Origin: a virus
Length of the DNA stretch: 64,000 nucleotides
IMG/VR virus record: IMGVR_UViG_3300050343_000265
Coordinates: 19,954 to 83,953 of that record
Strand: one strand, 5' to 3'
Every line of letters starts with the position of its first letter. Within the stretch, counting starts at the first letter, position 1. This document shows, piece by piece, positions 48,829-57,224 of the stretch. The notes under the pieces were generated by a model. That model worked only from the letters and a program-made list of their open reading frames with translations. It was not told the origin of the DNA and made no database searches. Both the position numbers and the translations under genes were made by a program.

Positions 48829-49252
48829 TATTTATACTTTGGTTATGTTTGCTGTGCTTAAGCACATACTCAGTAAGACGTTGTAAGTGCTTTGGACTAT
48901 CTTCGACAAGTCCTAATACGATGTTGCAATCCTTGCAGAGTAGTTCTCTTACAGTTCCAGTTACATGGTCGTGATCCACACACCATTGGTTGTGCTTTCC
49001 TCTAGGTTCTGAAGTACCGCAGCAGGCGCACTTGGAGCCTTGAGCAAGCACCATCCTATTGAAAGTAGCAAGAGTGATGCCGTAATTACGCTGATAGTGT
49101 AAATCTCTTGCTCGTTCTGGGTCTCGGGTAGCCTTAACCCTTGTTTTAGTACACTCTTTACATTCATATTTATAACCGTTAGGTCGTGAGTTGTCTACAT
49201 AAAACTCTGATATTTCTTTTATTGTTTTACACTTGCAACATTTTCGTTCCAT
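48821..49252 (-). CDS. Endonuclease VII-like HNH nuclease
   Basis: MERKCCKCKTIKEISEFYVD at 49252 is the natural start. The 143-residue protein has two Cys pairs (CCKC and CKECT), then CACCGTSEPRGKHNQWCVDH followed by DHVTGTVRELLCKDCN and IVLGLVEDSPKHLQ, the endonuclease VII/HNH pattern. Such nucleases resolve junctions or act as homing enzymes. Its position directly beside psbA recalls homing endonucleases known to target psbA in cyanophages. Confidence 0.88.
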   Translation of the reverse strand: MERKCCKCKTIKEISEFYVDNSRPNGYKYECKECTKTRVKATRDPERARDLHYQRNYGITLATFNRMVLAQGSKCACCGTSEPRGKHNQWCVDHDHVTGTVRELLCKDCNIVLGLVEDSPKHLQRLTEYVLKHSKHNQSINND

Positions 49253-49257
49253 AAAAA

Positions 49258-49277
49258 AGGCCCACACTTGTGAGCCT
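49258..49277 (-). terminator. Terminator after psbA
   Basis: AGGC-CAC/GTG-GCCT around ACTT, with A6 to its left giving a U run on the minus strand. Confidence 0.8.
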
Positions 49278-49302
49278 ATCTAAACTAATTGACGCTTGTG
49301 GA

Positions 49303-50390
<1,088 letters not shown>

Positions 50391-50494
50391 TTAATTAATG
50401 CGGTGTTTTGTTTATTTGGGTTAGTACTCGCGTGTGGTTAACGCTACTTAACAATCATACCTTGAATGTTAAGGAATGAACACAGTATATATAC

Positions 50495-50626
50495 TTAAAG
50501 GTCGAGATCTTGGGTTCTAATTTTATAGTCTCGCTGGAAATCTCGTGATTGCTTACGTTCTTTAAGCTCGTGTTCGAGATGTGAGGAAAATCCTTTTGTA
50601 GTTGGATGCTTAATAGTCTTTGACAT
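50495..50626 (-). CDS. Small charged protein (43 aa)
   Basis: ATG at 50626, after AGGAGAAAA, gives MSKTIKHPTTKGFSSHLEHE and ends at 50495. Basic and helical, upstream of psbA. Similar short proteins are seen near cyanophage photosynthesis genes; role unknown. Confidence 0.6.
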   Translation of the reverse strand: MSKTIKHPTTKGFSSHLEHELKERKQSRDFQRDYKIRTQDLDL

Positions 50627-50710
50627 TCTTTTCTCCTATTTAGTTTTAGTTAGGAGCAGGGAATGCTCCCAACTATGTTTAATATATCAGCGAATCACAC
50701 ACTGGTGAGA

Positions 50711-50977
50711 TTAAATATAAGTGAAGCTTACATAATCTACACCTGGGTGCGTAAGTCCGATTGCTAATGCTGCTCCGTACGATAAGTCAAGCTCGCGAGC
50801 ACCAATAAAGGGGCCACGATCGTTGATACGTACATCCACGCATCCTTGGTAACAAACACGTAATTTTGTACCGAAAGGTAGCGTCTTATGTGCGGCGGTA
50901 TGTCCGTACATATTGTAAGTTTCGCCGTTGGCTGTGGTCCTGCCGTGGAAATAGCTACCGTACCAGGAAGAAAGCAT
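50711..50977 (-). CDS. RlpA-like double-psi beta-barrel (signal peptide out of frame)
   Basis: The visible 88 residues start MLSSWYGSYFHGRTTANGET and contain LPFGTKLRV, VDVRINDRGPF and ELDLSYGAALAI, the RlpA/expansin-like DPBB core (GxxFxGRxTANGE ... NDRGP). RlpA proteins are periplasmic lytic transglycosylases. Upstream in the same frame lie LLAAIAAAAIFSLGTSVQAG, a perfect signal peptide, but its ATG at 51056 is out of frame by one extra base at 51044. With the correction the protein would be exported and could degrade the wall. Confidence 0.75.
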   Translation of the reverse strand: MLSSWYGSYFHGRTTANGETYNMYGHTAAHKTLPFGTKLRVCYQGCVDVRINDRGPFIGARELDLSYGAALAIGLTHPGVDYVSFTYI

Positions 50978-51120
50978 GGAGCCTCCTGCCTGGACGGATG
51001 TGCCGAGGCTGAAGATTGCAGCAGCAGCGATAGCAGCTAATAGATTTAATAAACATTTAGTTCATAACATTAAACTAAACCTAGAGTTAACAAATAGGGA
51101 GCACAATTAAGTGCTCCCAA

Positions 51121-52113
51121 TTATATATCTAGCACGACAGGTTCCACTAAGGTCACGTGCGTATAGCAAAGGCTTTGCGATTTGCTGATCTGAGCACCAA
51201 TACCGAATGTGCCACGTGCAAACTGAGCACGAGTTTTGGCAGCAGTCTGATTACGAGTGCTTGTTTCTATTTGGGTAATAGCATTAAAGCCATTCCAAAG
51301 AGAGAATGAGGCATACTCTGAGCCATAGCCAGCACGGAATGCTTGCTCTAGCTTCTGACGTTTACGTAGGACATCACCTTCGTCTACGTTATATACCTCA
51401 TCAACGAACTCGTTGAACTGAGACATATTCATAGCTGTACGTGAGAACTCACGCATCAGGTCACATTCATGAGCAAAGTCTTGACGCGATACATCAATGC
51501 TGTTGATAAGAGCATCGAAGTTTGCGTTGGCAGTGCCCTTGTGAGTGATGCTTGAAGAAGCACCAGTGTCACGCAAGGCAGCAGTCAGTGTGTTCTGACA
51601 GACAACACGGATGTTGGTGAACTTTGCACCACAACCGGTCTTGCCGTCATGACCTAAGTAGCCGACGATGCGTCGTTTGACTGTGTCGCCAGGGACGATG
51701 TCCGTCTCCGCACCACGGAGTGTGGCGGTAAAGCAGACTTTGGCCCCGTCAGATAGAACGATGACGCAGTCCATGTCTGCCTCTTCGCGGATAAACTCCG
51801 CCATGCGAAGCAGCGATTCGTTTTGAACGATTTCGTACTGCTTGGTAACGACACCGAGCAAAGCTTGGGTGTCAGTACGGACAACTCCGAAGACACCTGC
51901 TGGTTCGTATGAAATACGTCCTGGCAAGTATCCATCGGTAGTTCCGTTGTCGTATTGACGGGGAACTTGAAGCTCTCGCTTCTCGACAGTAAATAGTGCG
52001 TCTGCTGTTTCAAACGCCTCTCGCGCTGGAAGCGTGCCAGGGGTGACAACCCCCTGCCCGTGCCATGCACGTTCGCCATTGCCGAGCCAGCCAGATGTGA
52101 AATTTGCGGACAT
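51121..52113 (-). CDS. DUF932 phage/plasmid-like protein
   Basis: MSANFTSGWLGNGERAWHG at 52113 is the typical start. The 330-residue protein shows GKTGCGAKFTNIRVVCQNTL, SSITHKGTANANFD and a C-terminal NGFNAITQIETSTRNQT. DUF932 proteins occur on phages and plasmids, with unclear function. A hairpin separates it from the next gene. Confidence 0.85.
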   Translation of the reverse strand: MSANFTSGWLGNGERAWHGQGVVTPGTLPAREAFETADALFTVEKRELQVPRQYDNGTTDGYLPGRISYEPAGVFGVVRTDTQALLGVVTKQYEIVQNESLLRMAEFIREEADMDCVIVLSDGAKVCFTATLRGAETDIVPGDTVKRRIVGYLGHDGKTGCGAKFTNIRVVCQNTLTAALRDTGASSSITHKGTANANFDALINSIDVSRQDFAHECDLMREFSRTAMNMSQFNEFVDEVYNVDEGDVLRKRQKLEQAFRAGYGSEYASFSLWNGFNAITQIETSTRNQTAAKTRAQFARGTFGIGAQISKSQSLCYTHVTLVEPVVLDI

Positions 52114-52148
52114 TTTGATGTAGCCATGTATTGGACACAAGTTGTAAA

Positions 52149-52167
52149 AGGCCCCGTTAGGGGTCCT
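52149..52167 (-). terminator. UAAY-loop hairpin terminator
   Basis: AGG-CCCC/GGGG-CCT stem with a GTTA loop and a short minus-strand U run. Confidence 0.7.
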
Positions 52168-52284
52168 CCAAAGTATGGCGATTAGTTTTTAAGAAACAAT
52201 GTGGTTAAATATACATTTCCTGAGTTACTTATGTCTGCATGTTTATCAGCCTAAGATTTGTTAAGTTAACAATCAAAAAAAAAA

Positions 52285-52602
52285 TTAAGCCTGAAGATCA
52301 ATGAACTGAGATATCTTCTCAGACATTTCCCAACCACCTTTATATTTCCCTGTTTTGCAAGCAACTAGATGCTCACAGGCAAAACATGGATGTCCATAAC
52401 ATTCTTTAGTAAGCCGTTTGTCAGCTTGGATACGTCTGAATGTAAATAATGAATTGATATATCCACAGTTTTCTGAATGTTTGTGCATAAAACAGCGAGT
52501 GGCTTCATACATCACTTCAGACATTGTCATGCCCCAAGCATTCGCGTAGTCCTTTAATACTGCGTGACACGGGTCAGGCATTTGAACTTGAATTTTTTTC
52601 AT
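52285..52602 (-). CDS. Ribbon-helix-helix-like protein with Cys cluster, copy 1
   Basis: The 105-residue protein starts MKKIQVQMPDPCHAVLKDYA and GMTMSEVMYEATRCFMHKH, a ribbon-helix-helix layout (strand, helix, helix). A C-terminal cluster CYGHPCFACEHLVACKTGKY could bind zinc. It is a tandem paralogue of the next gene. Likely a DNA-binding regulator. Confidence 0.65.
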   Translation of the reverse strand: MKKIQVQMPDPCHAVLKDYANAWGMTMSEVMYEATRCFMHKHSENCGYINSLFTFRRIQADKRLTKECYGHPCFACEHLVACKTGKYKGGWEMSEKISQFIDLQA

Positions 52603-52946
52603 GTCTGACAGGTGTCACAGGAACAATTATTTGGTTGTTCTTTAAGCAAGTGCTTATATTCATCAGCAATTTCCCAGTCGTTTTTGTATAGACCAGTTCT
52701 GCACGCAAGTTGATGCTTGCAGCACCGGCACAGATATCCGTAGCAAGGCTTTGCAGAACGCTTATCTGGGCTGATCCCTTGTTTTCGAAGTATTCCATCT
52801 GCTAACTCGCAGATTTGAGAAGAGGCGTGTATGTGCTGTTTCGCAGCCTCATACATCAGCTCTCCCATGGTCATGCCCCAATAAGCGCAGTACTCTTTGA
52901 GGACAGCAGCAAATTGTTCGTCAACCTTGACGTCGATCCGCTGCAT
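52599..52946 (-). CDS. Ribbon-helix-helix-like protein with Cys cluster, copy 2
   Basis: MQRIDVKVDEQFAAVLKEYC at 52946 is the start. It shares GMTM(S/G)E(V/L)MYEA with copy 1 and has CYGYLCRCCKHQLACRTGLY, plus an extra CSCDTC at the end. The stop overlaps copy 1 start by four bases. Tandem duplication is clear. The CGTAG repeat at 53.24 kb lies just upstream and could be its operator. Confidence 0.65.
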   Translation of the reverse strand: MQRIDVKVDEQFAAVLKEYCAYWGMTMGELMYEAAKQHIHASSQICELADGILRKQGISPDKRSAKPCYGYLCRCCKHQLACRTGLYKNDWEIADEYKHLLKEQPNNCSCDTCQT

Positions 52947-53239
52947 AAATGCGAATATGAGAATGATTCCTTCTTGAACATAGGGGCAATGAGCCCGATC
53001 GGACACGATTTGAGCAAATTAGTTCTCGGTAAAGTTTTATTAAGTATTCATTATTAACATAATTCTGTAGCAAGGGTACAACCGTGGTTTTTTGCTTGTA
53101 TTCAGCTGCAAGGGAAGGGAAGTGCTCATAGAGTACCCCAATAGAATTATGGGAAAACTACGTTTGCTACGCTTCTCCCTTATATATCTCTTTTTTAATG
53201 CACCTCTCCTCTATTTATTTAATGGTTATATAGAGAATT

Positions 53240-53258
53240 AGCGTAGTTAGCGTAGCTT
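53240..53258 (+). repeat. CGTAG repeat, copy 3
   Basis: AGCGTAGTTAGCGTAGCTT, identical over 19 bases to 21549-21567, preceded by TATATAGA. Confidence 0.85.
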
Positions 53259-53275
53259 TTTATATAGCAGATACT

Positions 53276-53302
53276 AAAAAACCCAGTACTTGACTGGGCT
53301 TT
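53276..53302. terminator. Terminator after 53371-54009 gene
   Basis: CCCAGT/ACTGGG stem with ACTTG loop and A/T runs on both sides. Confidence 0.75.
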
Positions 53303-53370
53303 GGATGCTACGCAATTGTTGGCGTAAATTGAAAAACGTCTTTGACGCCGCCTGTATTTGTAGCCAAATT

Positions 53371-54009
53371 TTATTGAGCAAACTCATTAACGTCGGTAGT
53401 AGCTCGATAAGGATTTGCTTCTGCAGAATCGTATGCCATATCTTGAAAACTACTCTTATAAGGAGATAGATTTCCGCCAGCGCCGTAGCCTTCTTCCCAA
53501 TTAGCAAGAATATCTTCTTGCTTACGGAGTTCAGGTGACTTTTCATATGGTTCGTCAGTTAGATCAGGTGTGATAGAAGTATTAGTTTGTTCGTCATCGT
53601 TAGTAGACAAAGCATCAATTTTATCTTTTAGTAAACGTTGAGCATCGTTAACTAAGTTGTTTGTGACACCAGTAACATCTTTAATGGAAGAGTATTTACC
53701 TCCATTACCTGCTTTCTTGTGAAGCTTGTGAGCGCCACGTTGATAGGCAACATAGTCAGATAGTTTTCCGTCGCCTTCTATATCGTCCATATGCTGAGCA
53801 CTGGTGCGATAGTCAAAGTCATTACGGATTCGATCTTCGACAGCTGCTCTTAAGGCATCATCGTCAAAGTCTTCGTAACGACTGCCACCATGTGCGTCGT
53901 TGGTGAATTGATCTTGATCAATTCCATATGAGTCTGCCAACCCACGAATGTAATTACGCTGGCCCATAAGGCCTAATTTGTCGAACTTCTGTGGCCTGTC
54001 TCTTCCCAT
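53371..54009 (-). CDS. Hypothetical acidic protein
   Basis: The 212-residue protein is Asp/Asn-rich and helical (LGLMGQRNYIRGLADSYGID) with a basic middle (KLHKKAGNGGKYSSIKD). No recognised motif. It ends at a strong terminator. Confidence 0.55.
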   Translation of the reverse strand: MGRDRPQKFDKLGLMGQRNYIRGLADSYGIDQDQFTNDAHGGSRYEDFDDDALRAAVEDRIRNDFDYRTSAQHMDDIEGDGKLSDYVAYQRGAHKLHKKAGNGGKYSSIKDVTGVTNNLVNDAQRLLKDKIDALSTNDDEQTNTSITPDLTDEPYEKSPELRKQEDILANWEEGYGAGGNLSPYKSSFQDMAYDSAEANPYRATTDVNEFAQ

Positions 54010-54033
54010 GACACAATTAAATAGCTTTTAAAT

Positions 54034-54231
54034 CTATTTTACTTGGTCTGAAGTTGACTTTTTAGGTTTGTAGTAAAGAGGCTCGTCAAGATAATCGCAG
54101 ACAAGTTCTGCTAACTCCCAATAGTGAGTAAACCAGTCGGCTATTAGTCCTGAGTGGGGTAGTGCGTGATATCGATATTCGACATCATCTATTTCGTCAA
54201 GAATTTTGTCGCGTAGTTCCTGCTTGTTCAT
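54034..54231 (-). CDS. Small acidic helical protein
   Basis: The 65-residue protein (MNKQELRDKILDEIDDVEYR) with several Trp/Tyr; starts an operon with the following gene. Unknown. Confidence 0.55.
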   Translation of the reverse strand: MNKQELRDKILDEIDDVEYRYHALPHSGLIADWFTHYWELAELVCDYLDEPLYYKPKKSTSDQVK

Positions 54232-54362
54232 TCATAGAGTCTAAGCATAAATAGTAATTAGTGCTGTCCATTAGCCCTAGTTACTTATACAAATTGCATA
54301 CAATTTATAAAGGAGAAGTTACTTATGTAAAACGTAAATAACACATAGGTATATAGATATGA
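54232..54362. other. Divergent spacer, no gene seen
   Basis: AT-rich spacer between divergent genes with AGGAGAAG at about 54311 that does not lead into a usable frame, and -10-like TAAATAAC at about 54334 before the GTG start at 54363. Confidence 0.4.
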
Positions 54363-55382
54363 GTGCCATCCGGAAAACCAAGACTTAGATTACATCAGCA
54401 AGCTGGCAGAGAATTTTCCGCTGCGAGTAATTATGAATTAATCAACAAAGCTAAGGCAATATTAGAAAATGAGCTGCAAGGCTATCGGGATGTATCCATT
54501 AATCCTAACGGTCGTCTGCATATAAGTTCAAAAGCAAATGCTCTTGATGAGAGCGAGTCCCAACAAATACTTTCACTATTGCTAGGAGCACATGCTGAAA
54601 CAGAAGCGCTAAAAGGACGTAGTATTCGGCCTAATGCCCCTGTTACGCAAGCTGAGCTTGAAGATAGAGCTGTTCTAGAGGAAATAATAGGTAGAGGGTT
54701 AATATCTGCAGAGGTAATAAATAATTTTGCAGCCAAGGGTTTTAGAGATCCTTCTAAAGTTTCTACAGATGATTTAAGTCAGAAGTTTCAAGATGACCTA
54801 TTTCAAATTGGGGCTGGGTATGAACCTGGAACAGGAGCTGCTTATACGTTGCAGCATAAACAATCAGGACATTTATTAGATGATAATTTATATCCTGAGT
54901 TAGGACATTCTATTGATAATATTGAACAACAATCAAGAAAAGTAAATCAGGTCACGGCTGATTCAGCAAAAGGCAGATCAGTAATTAATCCAAAATATAA
55001 ATCGATCGTAGATCAACGAAAAGCGGCATTAAATATGATTCGTGATCAATATCAGAAAGGGTATAAAGATACTGTTTATAATGATGATGGTGATTCAGAC
55101 ATTTACGGTAGCGCTTTGGATGAATTAATTAACGAAATTAGAATGGCTGACCCTGAAGTGTTAGCTGGTTATAACAAGTTAAAACAGAGTGCATTACAAG
55201 AAATTGATGCCAAGCGTGATGCTCAAGCTGCAGGTGCAGTGGTTGGAGAGAAGCCAACAGTAATCAATGCTGGTGAAGGATCACGTGTCTATGTTGAAGG
55301 CAGTAACGGCAATGGAAACGGACATAAAGTCGATAAAATTAAAGCAGCGATGAAGAATGGAAATGGGAACGGTAAACATTAA
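54363..55382 (+). CDS. Hypothetical protein, possible HNH-like motif (GTG start)
   Basis: GTG at 54363 is the only in-frame start. The 339-residue protein has a middle segment SGHLLDDNLYPELGHSIDNI followed by EQQSRKVNQ, resembling the His...Asn order of HNH nucleases. The C-terminus is Asn/Gly-rich and basic. It is transcribed against surrounding genes, like 57225-58388 with a DHI motif. Nuclease function is not proved. Confidence 0.55.
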   Translation: MPSGKPRLRLHQQAGREFSAASNYELINKAKAILENELQGYRDVSINPNGRLHISSKANALDESESQQILSLLLGAHAETEALKGRSIRPNAPVTQAELEDRAVLEEIIGRGLISAEVINNFAAKGFRDPSKVSTDDLSQKFQDDLFQIGAGYEPGTGAAYTLQHKQSGHLLDDNLYPELGHSIDNIEQQSRKVNQVTADSAKGRSVINPKYKSIVDQRKAALNMIRDQYQKGYKDTVYNDDGDSDIYGSALDELINEIRMADPEVLAGYNKLKQSALQEIDAKRDAQAAGAVVGEKPTVINAGEGSRVYVEGSNGNGNGHKVDKIKAAMKNGNGNGKH

Positions 55383-55383
55383 G

Positions 55384-55533
55384 TTAGTTCCAGCAACTTA
55401 GATATTCATCAGTTGAAACTAGGATTGTTTCCGTCAGAGGAAGGCGTGTCATTGATATTTGGTCTACGTCCATATAATCAACAGTCATAACGCCAGGGCT
55501 GGTTTCGATTGCACCGACGATAAACACTGACAT
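55384..55533 (-). CDS. Small hypothetical protein (49 aa)
   Basis: ATG at 55533 gives MSVFIVGAIETSPGVMTVDY and ends at 55384, two bases after the convergent gene. A beta-rich small protein; unknown. Confidence 0.5.
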   Translation of the reverse strand: MSVFIVGAIETSPGVMTVDYMDVDQISMTRLPLTETILVSTDEYLSCWN

Positions 55534-55606
55534 AAGTAATGTGCACATATTTATTGCATGAATAGATCACTAAAAAATAGGCTAGCCAATAGGCCAGCCA
55601 TATGTG

Positions 55607-55840
55607 TCAGTTGACAGGAAGGTTCGATTCGATTGTTTGAATCGCCTCGCGTAATGTTGCACCTGCATAACCAGATGCACCTGAGTAAAACTCAGTAGGC
55701 TCTGCATAGATGTCCTCTTGTGATTGAGGCCAGCTAAGAGGACGTGCCTTGCGACAGTAGCCTTCAGAGAGACGCATCATCGTGAGCAGATGATCAAGTT
55801 GATATCTAGGAATAGAGACCATCTCAAATTCGAAGTTCAT
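55607..55840 (-). CDS. Small hypothetical protein
   Basis: MNFEFEMVSIPRYQLDHLLT at 55840 is chosen because the longer frame enters the tRNA. 77 residues with SEGYCRKARPLSWPQSQEDI. Unknown. Confidence 0.55.
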   Translation of the reverse strand: MNFEFEMVSIPRYQLDHLLTMMRLSEGYCRKARPLSWPQSQEDIYAEPTEFYSGASGYAGATLREAIQTIESNLPVN

Positions 55841-55871
55841 GTGTTCCGTATAGGGGACACAAAGAACTAAA

Positions 55872-55887
55872 CCGCCCATTAGGGCGG
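55872..55887 (-). terminator. UAAY-loop hairpin after tRNA-Asp
   Basis: CCGCCC/GGGCGG with ATTA loop, 13 bases downstream of the tRNA on the minus strand. Confidence 0.75.
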
Positions 55888-55900
55888 AAGGTTGTTTAAA

Positions 55901-55972
55901 CGACCCATGCGAGATTTGAACTCGCGATACCACCGTGACAGGGTGGCGTGATAACCGCTTCACTAATGGGTC
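55901..55972 (-). tRNA. tRNA-Asp (GTC)
   Basis: Full cloverleaf on minus: acceptor GACCCAT/ATGGGTC, D stem GTGA/TCAC, anticodon stem CCACC/GGTGG with loop CTGTCAC (anticodon GTC), T stem GCGAG/CTCGC with TTCAAAT loop, discriminator G. CCA is not encoded. It could supply codon demand of phage genes or form an attachment site for mobile elements. Confidence 0.93.
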
Positions 55973-55983
55973 TAGTAGGGGCA

Positions 55984-56000
55984 TGGGGTTTAAGACCCCA
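55984..56000 (-). terminator. Hairpin after secreted zincin gene
   Basis: TGGGGT/ACCCCA around TTAAG; it follows the 56012 gene. Confidence 0.6.
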
Positions 56001-56011
56001 GTACCTAGTAA

Positions 56012-56494
56012 TCACTCTTGGAAGCAATAAGTAACCATCCAATCCATTACATGGCTGGCTGAACGTAGTTCCATCCAGAATGCTTCTAGTTCGAGGCGTT
56101 TGTGATCACCTCGGTAGCCCTGGAGTGTTGCGTAGTAATGAGGAGCCATTTCTTGCAACTCACGCAAGACACGGGGTACATGTGAATCTGCAATTACAGG
56201 ACCTGCTTGACAGGCTTGCATGACATGAGTGGCTTCATGGGAAACCACTTCCCAGACAGCGTCTGCATCTTGCATATCGACTGCGTTCTTACAGATCGCC
56301 ATTAAGTCAATGCTGTTCTGTGGGTCATAGCTGTAGTAACCCATTACTCCTTCTTGAGAACAATTTTGAATTGAGACGGTAGTACCAGTCTGTTCTACAA
56401 GTTCTACAAGTGAACTCACATCTTGCCAGGATGTTGCACTTGCAGGCAATGCAAGAGCTAGTCCAGCAAGGACAGAAAATATTTGTTTGATCAT
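56012..56494 (-). CDS. Exported zincin-like protein (HEATH)
   Basis: The 160-residue protein has a signal peptide (IKQIFSVLAGLALALPASA) and the metalloprotease motif H86-E-A-T-H90 in VVSHEATHVMQACQ. Three Cys in the mature part (NCSQ, ICKN, ACQ) and one near the C-terminus could form disulfides. It would act in the periplasm; substrate unknown. Single-gene unit with its own hairpin. Confidence 0.7.
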   Translation of the reverse strand: MIKQIFSVLAGLALALPASATSWQDVSSLVELVEQTGTTVSIQNCSQEGVMGYYSYDPQNSIDLMAICKNAVDMQDADAVWEVVSHEATHVMQACQAGPVIADSHVPRVLRELQEMAPHYYATLQGYRGDHKRLELEAFWMELRSASHVMDWMVTYCFQE

Positions 56495-56508
56495 TTTATT
56501 AATTCGCT

Positions 56509-56592
56509 TTAATGGAGTGTGGGTATAAGGATTCCAAAAATCATGCCTAGGCAGTACATAGCCAGGCCGTAAACAACAGTCGTTTCCTTCAT
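56509..56592 (-). CDS. Micro membrane peptide (27 aa)
   Basis: ATG at 56592 gives MKETTVVYGLAMYCLGMIFG and ends at 56509: a single hydrophobic helix. Small membrane peptides of this size occur in photosystem complexes and in lysis regulation. Too short to be certain. Confidence 0.4.
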   Translation of the reverse strand: MKETTVVYGLAMYCLGMIFGILIPTLH

Positions 56593-56628
56593 ATAAGACT
56601 ATACTCTACGTTATTAATTTAGCGTGAT

Positions 56629-57153
56629 TTATAGTCCATAGGGAAATACTTGTTCAGGATGTGCAGCCCAATATTCATCATTTTTTCTGAGATGCACGGC
56701 GTCGATGCCTTGCATGTGAGCGCCTTGAATGTTGTAAGGGGAGTCATCGAATAGTGTCCCAACTTGGCGGTAGTCTTCTTGTAGTTTTTGAAGCATTGCT
56801 TGCTTAGCAACACCAGATGGTTCCCCACCAGTGCTCAGCATGATTTGATCAAACGGTACGTTGTGCCGTTGAAGCCATTCGATAGTCTCTTGAAGACGTT
56901 CAGCAGGACGTGCTGTAGCGATAGCAATACGGTCGCCCTTGCTTGCAAGTAATTGCGCAAGTTCTACGACTGCTTCGTCAGCAGGAAAGTCCCGTGCAGC
57001 GTCAAAGAACTGATCTTTAGTCAGACCAGTGTTGTCAAAGCCTTCAGGCTTACGAGTAAGAGTGTCATCTACATCAAAAGCATGAACGATTGCCCGTTTA
57101 TCAGCAGGGGTTAGTTCGGCACCCTTAAAAAGATCACCGGCAAACTTTCTCAT
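56629..57153 (-). CDS. HAD-family phosphatase (PNKP/5'-nucleotidase-like)
   Basis: The 174-residue protein has HAD motif I FDVDDTLT, motif II TARPAERLQ (Thr) and motif IV FDDSPYN, with a cap-like middle. Such phage HADs dephosphorylate nucleotides or DNA 3' ends. Likely nucleotide metabolism or DNA repair. Confidence 0.85.
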   Translation of the reverse strand: MRKFAGDLFKGAELTPADKRAIVHAFDVDDTLTRKPEGFDNTGLTKDQFFDAARDFPADEAVVELAQLLASKGDRIAIATARPAERLQETIEWLQRHNVPFDQIMLSTGGEPSGVAKQAMLQKLQEDYRQVGTLFDDSPYNIQGAHMQGIDAVHLRKNDEYWAAHPEQVFPYGL

Positions 57154-57194
57154 ATCTCTATTCGAGTAGATATTATTTATTGTAGTAATGTTGA

Positions 57195-57202
57195 TAAAAT
57201 TA
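57195..57202 (+). promoter_or_regulatory. Phage promoter motif TAAAATTA
   Basis: TTGATAAAATTA begins 30 nt before the ATG at 57225. Confidence 0.5.
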
Positions 57203-57224
57203 ATAGATATAAGTCATATGTAAT

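Larger units (their letters stand above)
53007..53370. other. Noncoding region with CGTAG repeats and terminator
   Basis: Contains CTACGTTTGCTACGCTTC at about 53159-53176, CGTAG repeat copy 3, a terminator at 53276-53302 and GCTACGCAATTGTTGGCGTA at about 53309-53328. No credible open frame. Confidence 0.65.
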
